From the NCBI RefSeq assembly GCF_000964405.1, contig NZ_BANE01000050.1, forward strand, positions 50,671-114,670: DNA of 64,000 nucleotides. The letters run 5' to 3'. Made by a program: the position numbers and the translations under genes. The first letter of the stretch is position 1. The number at the start of each line of letters is the position of its first letter. The stretch is from Novacetimonas hansenii JCM 7643 (GTDB lineage Bacteria > Pseudomonadota > Alphaproteobacteria > Acetobacterales > Acetobacteraceae). This document shows positions 16,929 to 25,662 of this stretch, in pieces. The notes beneath the pieces are model-generated. The model was not told where the DNA came from. It saw nothing but the letters and a program-made list of their open reading frames with translations, and ran no database searches.

Positions 16929-18058
16929 TACAAGGCTCCATTTTCTTGGTGATTCAAACGGCTTTTTCCCTGCATGGCGGGTGCCGTATAATCCGCAACC
17001 CCGTCGGTCGCCACAGATTCAAAACGACGATCGAACAGATGCTCCGCATCGAAAGAATGGCGACCGGTCTCTTTTGCCAGCAGATCAATCGTTTCCTGCT
17101 GGTAGCCCACCATCCACGACCAGTCATGCGGGATATCGGCATGCCCAGCACGCTCCACCTCAGCCCAGGCGGCGTCGGGCGATAATCCAAGGAATTTCAC
17201 ATAATACAGCCTTGCCCATTCATCAGGATGCGCATCCCTCCAGGCGGCAACCCTGGCCCACATACGGACATATGCCTGCAACGCCGCAGCCTTTGCCGGA
17301 TTTTGCAAAGTCTCAGTGCGCACATAAAGGACATCAGGATCGTCACGAAAGGCTCCATGATCAATGACCGTTCCACCGGAACTGCCCCATTCAGCCAGAT
17401 AACGTGCCGCCAGCGCCCCGCTGGCGATCGGCGCCACATCAACAATTCCCGCCCCCAGGGCGCCGTTGTAATTATTTATTCGCGTCGTCGGCAGATCCAC
17501 CAACGTCACGTCAGCCGGCGTCAAACCGGCGGCATGCAGGGCACGCAGCACAACCACTCCCTGGGCCTGCCCTGGGCTGAATGCGATCCTTTTGCCCCGC
17601 AGGTCCGCCAGCGTCTTCACATCCGCTTTTGGCGCGACACCCAAGACGTAAATCGGATGTAAAAGCGGTTGCTGGCGCAGACGCACAGCAATGATCTTAA
17701 CCGGTATACCGACCCAGATTGCCCTGATGGGTGGGATATTGGCACCGCTGCCAACATCAATGGCACGCGCATGAAAGGCCTCGGTCGTTGCAGGTCCCCC
17801 CGTAATATTGGCCCAACGGACAGTGAACGGCAGTTCGCGTTCCCATCCGGTATAAGCCAGGACCTGCTGGGTCATGGGATCACCGATCGCAAGCGTTACA
17901 CCTGGGGGCACCTGTTGAGGAAGATCTTCGGATAACGCCAGCCCGCCACGAACGGCAGGATTGCTCCTGACACCGTGCAGCACCAGTGGGATCAGGGCAA
18001 GAAACAACAGGATGGCCACGGCGGCTGCCCCTATGCGGTCTCCCTTTGTCATCGGCAA
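16928..18058 (-). CDS. ssuA: Sulfonate ABC transporter substrate-binding protein, membrane-anchored
   Basis: Periplasmic binding protein of the SsuA/NitT/TauT type, 376 residues, that delivers sulfonates to SsuC. The N terminus has one hydrophobic segment (AAAVAILLFLALIPLVL, about residues 11-27) without a clear signal-peptidase or lipobox site, so it may stay anchored in the inner membrane. The family pattern is seen in AIDVGSGANIPPIRA, LADLRGKRIAFSPGQAQG and DVAPIASGALAARYL. It is the first gene of the leftward ssuACB-rhodanese unit and diverges from ssuD across a 324-base gap. Confidence 0.88.
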   Translation of the reverse strand: MPMTKGDRIGAAAVAILLFLALIPLVLHGVRSNPAVRGGLALSEDLPQQVPPGVTLAIGDPMTQQVLAYTGWERELPFTVRWANITGGPATTEAFHARAIDVGSGANIPPIRAIWVGIPVKIIAVRLRQQPLLHPIYVLGVAPKADVKTLADLRGKRIAFSPGQAQGVVVLRALHAAGLTPADVTLVDLPTTRINNYNGALGAGIVDVAPIASGALAARYLAEWGSSGGTVIDHGAFRDDPDVLYVRTETLQNPAKAAALQAYVRMWARVAAWRDAHPDEWARLYYVKFLGLSPDAAWAEVERAGHADIPHDWSWMVGYQQETIDLLAKETGRHSFDAEHLFDRRFESVATDGVADYTAPAMQGKSRLNHQENGAL

Positions 18059-18296
18059 TCACACCAAAATAATAGTTATTAATAAATATAACTTTGCACG
18101 TTCGTTATAATTTGTGCAATTCAAATTTTTTGGTGTATTTATGCCTTGGGGAAGGATCTTAATATGCGATTAAACATAGTATTATTCCTTGCAGAATTTT
18201 TATCCGCGAAGGACATATCCGAATGCTTGATGCACCAACGCCTGAATCGTATCACACCACCATCCCTTTACGTTCGGCATGAGGTTGGCGCGCCTT

Positions 18297-18330
18297 AAAT
18301 CCTATTATTTCAACAGATATAATAGGATTT
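18297..18330. promoter_or_regulatory. Perfect 12-base-arm inverted repeat upstream of ssuD
   Basis: AAATCCTATTAT and ATAATAGGATTT form perfect arms around a 10-base loop, 53 bases before the ssuD start. It could be an operator for the divergent ssuA/ssuD promoters or a leader hairpin in the ssuD transcript; a weak T-rich run follows it. The rest of the 18059-18382 gap is AT-rich and holds the divergent promoters. Confidence 0.55.
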
Positions 18331-18382
18331 CTTCCCGGTCGCGCGCACCGTAACCGCCTTCGAAATATCGGAGAACAAGGAC

Positions 18383-19456
18383 ATGTCACGCAATAACACA
18401 GAATTTCTGTGGTACATTCCCAACCAGATCGCGCCGGGCCATCGTGGGGACCCGACACAGGACAATCACAACAGCCTTGATACCTTGACCAAGCATGCCC
18501 ATGCGATTGAGGCCCATGGATGGACAGGCGCCCTGATCGGTACGGGATGGGGACGACCAGATACATTTACACTGGCGACAGCCCTGGCCGCCCGCACATC
18601 CACATTCGAACCATTGGTCGCCATCCGCCCCGGCTACTGGCAGCCAGCACATCTTGCTTCTGCCGCAGCGACACTGGATCATCTGACAGCCGGGCGCTTA
18701 CGGATCAATATCGTTTCGGGCAAGGACAACCTGGCCGCCTATGGCGACACCGAAGAGACACCGGACAAACGCTATGACCGCACCCGCGAATTCATGCATA
18801 TCCTCCGTCGTCTGTGGACCGAAGAAAATGTCACGTTCGAAGGGCAGCATTTTCACCTTGTTAATTCCACAGTGAACCCCAGAATTATTGAACGCAACGG
18901 ACGTCGTCATCCCAAACTCTATTTCGGTGGAGCTTCGGCAGCAGCAGAAAAAGTGTCCGCGACCGAGGCGGACGTACAATTATTCTGGGGCGAACCATTG
19001 GAGGATATAGCAGCGCGCATTGCACGCCTGACATCACTTGCCACATCTCTTGATCGCAATCTTCCCCCTTTGGAATTCGGATTACGCATTACTACCCTGA
19101 TCCGCGACACGACCGAAGAAGCATGGAGGGACGCCGAAGCGAAAGTCCAGGAAATGGCCCGCATTCAAGGACAGGGCTGGCAGGACCATCGTGGCGCACC
19201 AGCCGTCGGACAGCAGCGGTTGCTTGATCTGCAGGCCCGGGGAGATGTTCTGGACGACAATCTTTATACCACGCCAGGCCGGTATGGCGGCGGTGGTGCC
19301 GGCACGACATGGCTGGTCGGTTCAGCGGCAGACGTTGCCCGCTCATTAAAAAAATATGCTGCATTGGGCATTTCACACTTCATCCTGTCAGATAGCCCGT
19401 ATCTTACGGAAATTGGCCGCCAGGGACGTGAACTCCTTCCCCTGCTGCGGGAATGA
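18383..19456 (+). CDS. ssuD: SsuD-like FMNH2-dependent alkanesulfonate monooxygenase
   Basis: A 357-residue bacterial-luciferase-like monooxygenase. SsuD uses FMNH2 and oxygen to split alkanesulfonates into an aldehyde and sulfite. Family marks seen: WYIPNQ at the N terminus, AIRPGYWQPAHLASAAATLDHLTAGRL (residues about 75-100, in two parts), INIVSGKD, RYDRTREFMHILRRLW, PKLYFGGASAAA, ADVQLFWGEP, and GGAGTTWLVGSAADVA near the C terminus. It is slightly shorter than E. coli SsuD. It diverges from ssuACB; the FMNH2 donor may be the nitroreductase-fold gene next to it. An ACAAGGAC site precedes ATG at 18383. Confidence 0.87.
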   Translation: MSRNNTEFLWYIPNQIAPGHRGDPTQDNHNSLDTLTKHAHAIEAHGWTGALIGTGWGRPDTFTLATALAARTSTFEPLVAIRPGYWQPAHLASAAATLDHLTAGRLRINIVSGKDNLAAYGDTEETPDKRYDRTREFMHILRRLWTEENVTFEGQHFHLVNSTVNPRIIERNGRRHPKLYFGGASAAAEKVSATEADVQLFWGEPLEDIAARIARLTSLATSLDRNLPPLEFGLRITTLIRDTTEEAWRDAEAKVQEMARIQGQGWQDHRGAPAVGQQRLLDLQARGDVLDDNLYTTPGRYGGGGAGTTWLVGSAADVARSLKKYAALGISHFILSDSPYLTEIGRQGRELLPLLRE

Positions 19457-19538
19457 TCCGATTTCTTGCAACCATGACAACATCCTTCCGTGGATCCGAA
19501 CCTATCCGTTCGAATCCCGGAAGATGTGGGAAAGCCTC

Positions 19539-20411
19539 TCACTTCAACCCAAACCCCATATCGCGCAGTGCTGCTGCCAGATGATCGCGACCATGTAAGG
19601 ACGCCGCATCATGCAGACGCCGCGCCACAGTTTCTGTCCAATTCCGCTGCGGCATATGCTGTTTCGTCTGGAAATGTTTCAAGCGCAGATTGTAATCGTT
19701 GAAAGCGGTAGTTTCTGTAATTTCAGACAGTGCATAAGTTTCGCGAAACAGAACGGCTTCTTGTGACAGACGCGGTTTTACTGCAGTGCGTATCGTCGGG
19801 TCTGGATAACCAACAGTCAGTCCGAACAGGGGAAAGACATGCGGGGGCAAGGCAAGTTCCCTTGCTACCTTTTCCGGATTATTGCGGATTGCACCGATAT
19901 ACACCGCCCCCAGACCAAGGGACTCCAGCGCAATGACGGCATTCTGCGCAGCAAGCGTTGCATCCACGGCCCCAAGCAGAAAACTTTCCAGATATTGCAA
20001 CCCTTCGGATGGCGAATCTTCAAGACGGCCAATCGTTTCCAGCCGATGAAGATCCACCAGCCAAACCAGAAACAGCGGGGCCTGGGTAATCTGTGCCTGC
20101 TCCCCCGCCAATGCGGCCAAACGTGCCTTACGGTTGGAATCCTCGACAGCTATGACACTCCATGCCTGAAGATTGGAAGAACTTGCAGCGGATTGTCCTG
20201 CGGCTACCAGCAACTCTATTGTACCTTCCGGTAAAGGATCTGGGCGATAATGACGGACAGAACGATGCCCCAGCACTGTTTTAAGTGTTTCATTCCATAC
20301 GTCCAGATTCGGCGCCGTAGCGCCATAACGTGCCAATAGCAACGTAGTAAGCCGAACGTCGCCAGCAGCTTGTGTCTCGATCCCGGAGGCATGGGTCATA
20401 TGGGTCGTCAT
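19539..20411 (-). CDS. NADPH-dependent nitroreductase/flavin reductase-fold oxidoreductase
   Basis: A 290-residue FMN protein of the nitroreductase family, close to the NfsA/FRP-type NADPH flavin reductases. Seen: HRSVRHYRPDPLPEGTIE (residues about 43-60), AGQSAASSSNLQAWSVIAV, ESLGLGAVYIGAIRNNP and PLFGLTVGYPDP, the usual cofactor-site segments. The start at 20411 follows a GGAAGG site; the longer frame to 20492 is not needed. It converges on ssuD, and a natural role would be to supply reduced FMN to SsuD, or to reduce a quinone or nitro compound; the first is an inference from position. Confidence 0.85.
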   Translation of the reverse strand: MTTHMTHASGIETQAAGDVRLTTLLLARYGATAPNLDVWNETLKTVLGHRSVRHYRPDPLPEGTIELLVAAGQSAASSSNLQAWSVIAVEDSNRKARLAALAGEQAQITQAPLFLVWLVDLHRLETIGRLEDSPSEGLQYLESFLLGAVDATLAAQNAVIALESLGLGAVYIGAIRNNPEKVARELALPPHVFPLFGLTVGYPDPTIRTAVKPRLSQEAVLFRETYALSEITETTAFNDYNLRLKHFQTKQHMPQRNWTETVARRLHDAASLHGRDHLAAALRDMGFGLK

Positions 20412-20765
20412 CACAAATTCCTTCCATTGAAAATCAAGGCACGGGTACGAATGGCACCGTATATTACTAATTTTATTCGTGATATACGGCACTTTTTACA
20501 TACTATACATTTCACACTTGTTTAATATGATTTGTTGATATACAAAATTCATTGCAGATATGATTAATAACGTAGTTTATAAGTGAAAATTGTCCGCAAT
20601 GCTGCCCAGATCAAACCGGGAAGCATCACGGACATACATCGAAAGTAATGAAAAATGCATTCCTGTCCCTGTTGCTGACCAGAACACCGTTTCTCACACA
20701 TCTGGCGCCTTCTAATTCATTGAAAACGCGCCATCGGTTAGGCGACACTCTGGAGCAGTTTTAGT

Positions 20766-23417
20766 ATGTTGATCAAACTTGATTGGAGTAAGCACGCGCT
20801 ATTAAAGCGATCGTTACCTGCTGTGCTGGTAACACTGCCATTGGGAAGTAGTCTTGGGTATACAGGCAAGGCATCTGCAAAAGATATGCAGATGTCATCT
20901 GGTATGCATCATGCATCATCGAAAAAGCATCATGATGATTCACATGCCCATATGACAGGACATAATGCCAAATCTGGCCATCATAATCACGACATGGATG
21001 ATGATAATGGCAATATGGGAAGCGCAACGGAAAATATTCATGTGACTTCTGCAATGAGTGCAGGAGATCGCAAAATGCATGAAGTCATGATGAAGACATC
21101 GCGCTTTGGTGATGTTGTAACAGGAAAAGAGGCCCAAGAACAGCAATTTACAACTTTGAATGATTATTCATACAAGGTTCCAGGATTCCGCCCCAATACA
21201 ACAACACCACATTATTCGCGCATGTCGATCCGTGGCCTGGGACAACCATTATCCGGCTCTGCCGGGATTGGATATCTCTCAGAAACAGCATTTTCTGTTG
21301 ATAACGTAACCTGGTTACAACCCGATTATCAGGCCGGAGACTGGAGTAATATCAGCTCATTTGAAATCGGTTATGGTCCGGGTGGAACAGCAGGTGGGCA
21401 TAATTCTGATGTTGGCGTCATTTCCATCATGACGGCATTACCTTCCTTCAAACGTAGTACACAATATGAACAGACGGTTGGAAATTACGGCCATACCATT
21501 GAAAAGCTTGATAGTACAGGTTCCATTTTACGTGGCCATTTGGCATATCGTATTACTGGATACTATGATAATGCCAATGGCTGGATTCATGATATCCTGA
21601 ACGGAAAACGTTACCAGAACATAAATCGTGGCGGTGTTCGCGCGCAGCTCTTGGCGACGGAGGAAAATTATACCGATCGCTTTATTTTTTCTTATAATGG
21701 CTCCAGTGAATATAGTCAGTATGGTGAATCAGCAGGCACCGGTGGTGCAAGTGCCCCAATCGGGGATTCGGTGCTGGTTTACGGGAATGGGCGATATGCC
21801 GGAAGCTATGCCGCGACATTAGCATCGCGTTTAAATAAATCCGTACTGACATATAATCCTTATCGTCCGGCCCTTGCTGATCCAGGGAAGGAGCGAAGCA
21901 ATGTATATACAGCATCAAATGAACTTAATTATCATATTGGAAGAAATACGCTAACTTCAATCAGTGCCGTGGGGCTTTTTTCTGGGGTAAATAGCGGAAC
22001 GACAGATAACCAGAATGTATGGATTGGTACTGGCGGTGAAATGGATGATTATGGTGTCCAGGGATCACAGGAAATTCGCTTGGCTTCTCCTCAGGAAGAT
22101 AAAATTGCATGGACTGTCGGACTGTATGGCGTTGATAATTCGGCGTGGAACAGGATGCATCATACCGCGTTTGGTACCGATGCGGCAGCCTGGTATTCCC
22201 GCCCCGCTGCTGTGACCGGGCTGACGCAATGGGAAAAAAACTATAATACCAATATCCAGGCGGCGATTTTCGCGCAGACAGTCATACATGTTAATAATAA
22301 ATTCTCTCTGACACTTGGCCTGCGAAACAGTTACGATATCCAGAAATTCAATAATAAATTCGAGGTTGGATATGTCCCTGGTACGGCATATTCCTATGAT
22401 CAGCAGCGTCAGGCGCTTATGGCCGCGGGGGCCGGTGGTGACGCACGCACCGGGTTACAGCGTAATGACCATGATGGCGTAACAGCAATCATCAATCCCA
22501 AATATCAATTGAACAAGAACACTATGTTCTATATCCTTATTGGTCATGGTGACAAAACCGTTTCCGCAAACGGAAATTCCGTTCCGATAAATGAATATAA
22601 CTCCACAACGAAACAGTATACATTTTATGGATGGTCACCATATTTTTCAAAACCCACGACATCATGGGATTATGAAGGTGGCGTAAAAACGATGTCGTTT
22701 AATGGGCAGCTTGTTTCCAACGCGAATTTTTACTGGAATGATTTATATAATTACCAAACAAATCGCGTTTACAATTACTATCTCTCTAATGGGGATCTCG
22801 CTAATGTCAGTTATATGGGGAATGCCCCCCATGCCAGACTATATGGTGTTGAATTGTCTGAAAGCCTGACACCTGATTTTATTCCTGGCCTTAATATTCA
22901 TGCCAGTGGGGCATGGCAACAGGTTCGATATGTAAAATATAACGGTGCCCCTGCACCAACAAGCTATGCTTATTCAGGAGGATCATCAACGGTTGATGAA
23001 TCCGGTCAAAGCCTGCCTGGCATACCAAGCTTTACCTTTAATATCGGTGCAAATTACGAGCACCCCGTAGGTGCGATTTTCAGTAATTTTCTGAAATCCC
23101 GTCAACACCGTGCCGCATGGCTGCAACGTGCGTTTACGGCTTTTGGATATATCAATGAAGCATGGTGGAGCAGAAATCGCCTGACAGACCCTCTTGCAGC
23201 ACATCAGTTTTACCAACGTTCTTATTCCATCCTGAATGCTGGTATCGGTTTACGTACGGCAGATCAGAATTTCAGTGTGACATTATGGGCCAAAAACCTG
23301 TTGGATGCCCGTCCATGGACAGGATACAGCCCCGGTAGTGCAAGTTCCCCGGAATCTGTTGACCTGACCCAACAAGGACCACGTTATTTTGGTGCCACAA
23401 TGCATATGGGTTTCTAG
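20766..23417 (+). CDS. TonB-dependent receptor with His/Met-rich N-terminal extension
   Basis: Outer-membrane receptor of 883 residues. A signal peptide (about residues 1-38) is followed by an unusual segment (about 40-95) packed with His, Met and Asp, for example MHHASSKKHHDDSHAHM and HHNHDMDDDNGNM, then a plug domain (about 110-240, with RMSIRGLG) and a C-terminal barrel ending in the aromatic residue of ATMHMGF. The metal-rich segment would lie in the periplasm and could bind copper, nickel or zinc. The gene is visibly more AT-rich than its left neighbours and is followed by soxC- and soxD-like genes. In Pseudomonas some receptors in sulfur-scavenging clusters import sulfonates or sulfate esters; a similar role, or uptake of a metal, are the two main options. 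Confidence 0.85.
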   Translation: MLIKLDWSKHALLKRSLPAVLVTLPLGSSLGYTGKASAKDMQMSSGMHHASSKKHHDDSHAHMTGHNAKSGHHNHDMDDDNGNMGSATENIHVTSAMSAGDRKMHEVMMKTSRFGDVVTGKEAQEQQFTTLNDYSYKVPGFRPNTTTPHYSRMSIRGLGQPLSGSAGIGYLSETAFSVDNVTWLQPDYQAGDWSNISSFEIGYGPGGTAGGHNSDVGVISIMTALPSFKRSTQYEQTVGNYGHTIEKLDSTGSILRGHLAYRITGYYDNANGWIHDILNGKRYQNINRGGVRAQLLATEENYTDRFIFSYNGSSEYSQYGESAGTGGASAPIGDSVLVYGNGRYAGSYAATLASRLNKSVLTYNPYRPALADPGKERSNVYTASNELNYHIGRNTLTSISAVGLFSGVNSGTTDNQNVWIGTGGEMDDYGVQGSQEIRLASPQEDKIAWTVGLYGVDNSAWNRMHHTAFGTDAAAWYSRPAAVTGLTQWEKNYNTNIQAAIFAQTVIHVNNKFSLTLGLRNSYDIQKFNNKFEVGYVPGTAYSYDQQRQALMAAGAGGDARTGLQRNDHDGVTAIINPKYQLNKNTMFYILIGHGDKTVSANGNSVPINEYNSTTKQYTFYGWSPYFSKPTTSWDYEGGVKTMSFNGQLVSNANFYWNDLYNYQTNRVYNYYLSNGDLANVSYMGNAPHARLYGVELSESLTPDFIPGLNIHASGAWQQVRYVKYNGAPAPTSYAYSGGSSTVDESGQSLPGIPSFTFNIGANYEHPVGAIFSNFLKSRQHRAAWLQRAFTAFGYINEAWWSRNRLTDPLAAHQFYQRSYSILNAGIGLRTADQNFSVTLWAKNLLDARPWTGYSPGSASSPESVDLTQQGPRYFGATMHMGF

Positions 23418-23502
23418 TTCCAGCACCAGTTTTATTATCATTATTTTTTATATGACATAATGATAACAGGATGCCGCCCCTCCGGGACACAAGGTACGGT
23501 AA

Positions 23503-24726
23503 ATGACACTGAATCGTAGAAAACTTCTGACCAGAACAGTTCTGTTTTCAACACTGTTTCAAAAAAACAAAACGTCGGAAGCTGCTGACCTCGATATACC
23601 GTCCTGGACCAGGGAGCCAGGCGCACCAATTTTAAAAAACCCGTATGGAAAACCGTCATCTTTTGAAAAAGATGTTGTCAGACGAACATTCACCAAGATG
23701 CGTGGAGGTCAAGGGTCAACCCTGACACCATTGGCCTCTTTACATGGCATAATAACACCGGGCGGATTGCATTTTGAACGGCATCATGCCGGGGTGCCGG
23801 AGATTGATCCGGCACAGCATGCTCTGGTCGTCCATGGTCTTGTCGATCAACCAATGCGTTTTTCTCTGGATGATTTGCACCGCCTTCCCTCTGTTTCGCG
23901 CCTTTGCTTTATCGAATGTTCGGGCAACACAGGCACCGAATGGACAAAAGCGACCAGAACGGACGTGCAAAGTACTCACGGACTGCTCTCATGTTCTGAA
24001 TGGACTGGCGTTCCTTTGCCCTACATTCTGGCTGAAACTGGCATAAAAGCAGATGCACGATGGATTCTTGCGGAAGGCGCTGATGGAGCAGCCATGTCAC
24101 GCAGTATCCCCCTGGCAAAAGGGCTAGATGACGTCATTGTTGCGTATGCCCAAAATGGCGAAGCACTTCGTCCAGAGCAAGGATACCCGTTACGGCTGAT
24201 CTGCCCCGGATACGAAGGTAACATGAACATAAAATGGCTCCGGCGTTTAAAGCTGGGCCAGTATCCATTCTATACGCGTGAGGAGACATCTAAATATACT
24301 GATCTGCTACCTGATGGAAAAGCACGGCAGTTCAGTTTTACGATGGGTGTCAAATCTGTCATTGTTCGCCCTTCTGGTGGCATGAAGCTTTCCTCTCCAG
24401 GCTTGCAGGAAATCAATGGTCTGGCATGGAGTGGACATGGAAAAATCACAAAAGTCCATGTTTCAATAGATGGTGGAAAACAATGGACACCTGCCCGTCT
24501 TGATGGATTGGTATTAGATAAATGCTTGACACGCTTTACTCTTCCTTGGGTATGGAATGGACAAAAAACAATCCTACAAAGCAAGGCTTACGATGAAGCT
24601 GGCAATGTTCAGGAAACCCGTCAGGTTTTGCGAGCACGCTATGGGGATAATTTATATTACCATAACAATGGCATTCAATCTTGGCTGGTTTCTGAATCGG
24701 GCGATATCTCAAATGTATTCATATAA
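23503..24726 (+). CDS. SoxC-like molybdenum sulfane/sulfite dehydrogenase
   Basis: Periplasmic molybdopterin enzyme of the sulfite oxidase family, SoxC branch, 407 residues. An N-terminal NRRKLLTRT stretch followed by a short hydrophobic run looks like a Tat signal. The Mo-binding Cys is C139 in LCFIECSGNTGTEW; the cofactor and dimerisation domains follow (about 100-270 and 290-395), ending in YHNNGIQSWLV as in SoxC. SoxCD removes six electrons from a sulfane sulfur held on SoxYZ; no soxYZ, soxXA or soxB genes are near, so this enzyme may instead oxidise free sulfite or another intermediate from the desulfonation genes. The next gene overlaps it by 14 bases. Confidence 0.87.
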   Translation: MTLNRRKLLTRTVLFSTLFQKNKTSEAADLDIPSWTREPGAPILKNPYGKPSSFEKDVVRRTFTKMRGGQGSTLTPLASLHGIITPGGLHFERHHAGVPEIDPAQHALVVHGLVDQPMRFSLDDLHRLPSVSRLCFIECSGNTGTEWTKATRTDVQSTHGLLSCSEWTGVPLPYILAETGIKADARWILAEGADGAAMSRSIPLAKGLDDVIVAYAQNGEALRPEQGYPLRLICPGYEGNMNIKWLRRLKLGQYPFYTREETSKYTDLLPDGKARQFSFTMGVKSVIVRPSGGMKLSSPGLQEINGLAWSGHGKITKVHVSIDGGKQWTPARLDGLVLDKCLTRFTLPWVWNGQKTILQSKAYDEAGNVQETRQVLRARYGDNLYYHNNGIQSWLVSESGDISNVFI

Positions 24727-25297
24727 TATTTGTGCATTTTTTATTGCTATTTTTATTTTTAGCGAACCATGCCTGGCCGCCCAATGCCCAGGAACATCAA
24801 TATCTGAAAATGATATTTCACGATGGAACATAGATATTTCCAAAAACTCTCCACTTCCTTCGGGAAGTGGCACGCCATTAATGGGAAAAAAGATATATCT
24901 TGAAAAATGTGCTGCATGTCATGGGGAAACCGGTGAAGGAATGATGGGTATATATCCTGCGCTAAGCGGTGGTATAGGCAGCCTTGCGACAACAACGCCC
25001 CTACGGACAGTTGGAAGTTTCTGGCCATATCCAGAAAGTGTTCTTGATTATGTCAGACGTGCAATGCCTTTGAATGCGCCTCAATCTTTAAACACCGATG
25101 ATTTATATTCTGTTGTATCTTATCTGTTTTATATGAATCACATTATTCCGCAGGAATTTTCCCTCAATGAAAAAACTATTCATTCCATAAAAATGCCAAA
25201 CAAGGATGGGTTTATTAATGAAAAAGAAGAAAATATAAATAAAAACACCCCACGAGATGAACTGCGTTCACGATTAGGAATTTGCTTACACCCATGA
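24713..25297 (+). CDS. SoxD-like cytochrome c subunit
   Basis: A 194-residue periplasmic c-type cytochrome that would accept electrons from the SoxC-like subunit. Signal peptide about residues 1-23 (ending CLAAQ), one heme site C66-A-A-C-H70, then SoxD-like text: GIYPALSGGIG, TVGSFWPYPESVLDYVRRAMPLNAP and DLYSVVSYLFYMN. The start at 24713 lies inside the end of the SoxC-like gene, favouring coupled expression. A longer frame from 24557 would run through that gene and is not used. The C terminus has an odd Lys/Asn-rich tail. Confidence 0.87.
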   Translation: MYSYNICAFFIAIFIFSEPCLAAQCPGTSISENDISRWNIDISKNSPLPSGSGTPLMGKKIYLEKCAACHGETGEGMMGIYPALSGGIGSLATTTPLRTVGSFWPYPESVLDYVRRAMPLNAPQSLNTDDLYSVVSYLFYMNHIIPQEFSLNEKTIHSIKMPNKDGFINEKEENINKNTPRDELRSRLGICLHP

Positions 25298-25662
25298 TGA
25301 TTTACGTTATACGCATTCATATTATATGAAATATTTCCGTTTATTTAAAAATAAAGACGCATACAGATACTAGATCTCCCCTCTCCATCACTCCCAATGC
25401 GCAATTTACAGCATGGAGATAATCGTGAGTTCATCAGTATCGAGGTAGTTCATAGCCAATTTTCTGCATAGATTACTATCTTAGTTCTCCAGCCATAACG
25501 CATTGATTGTTTTTGCACTGGGCAATCCCCACTTGCAGCCTGCATGTGAAACACGCTTCAGCTCTCTTGAAAACTCATCATATCGATTTTTCCTTCAGGA
25601 CTCTTACATGTTTTACTTGAATTATTATATTCAAAAGCACGGTCTATAATAAGGCAGCCTGA
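25298..25662. other. Gap with no recognised gene at the organosulfur/nicotinate boundary
   Basis: About 365 bases between the SoxD-like gene and the end of the convergent NCS1 gene. Short frames on both strands have no family match that I can see, and no strong terminator hairpin is visible. It may hold insertion-sequence debris. Confidence 0.45.

Noticed and set aside
23503..25297. A classical thiosulfate-oxidising Sox system
   Set aside because: Only SoxC- and SoxD-like genes are present; the carrier SoxYZ, SoxXA and SoxB are not in the window.
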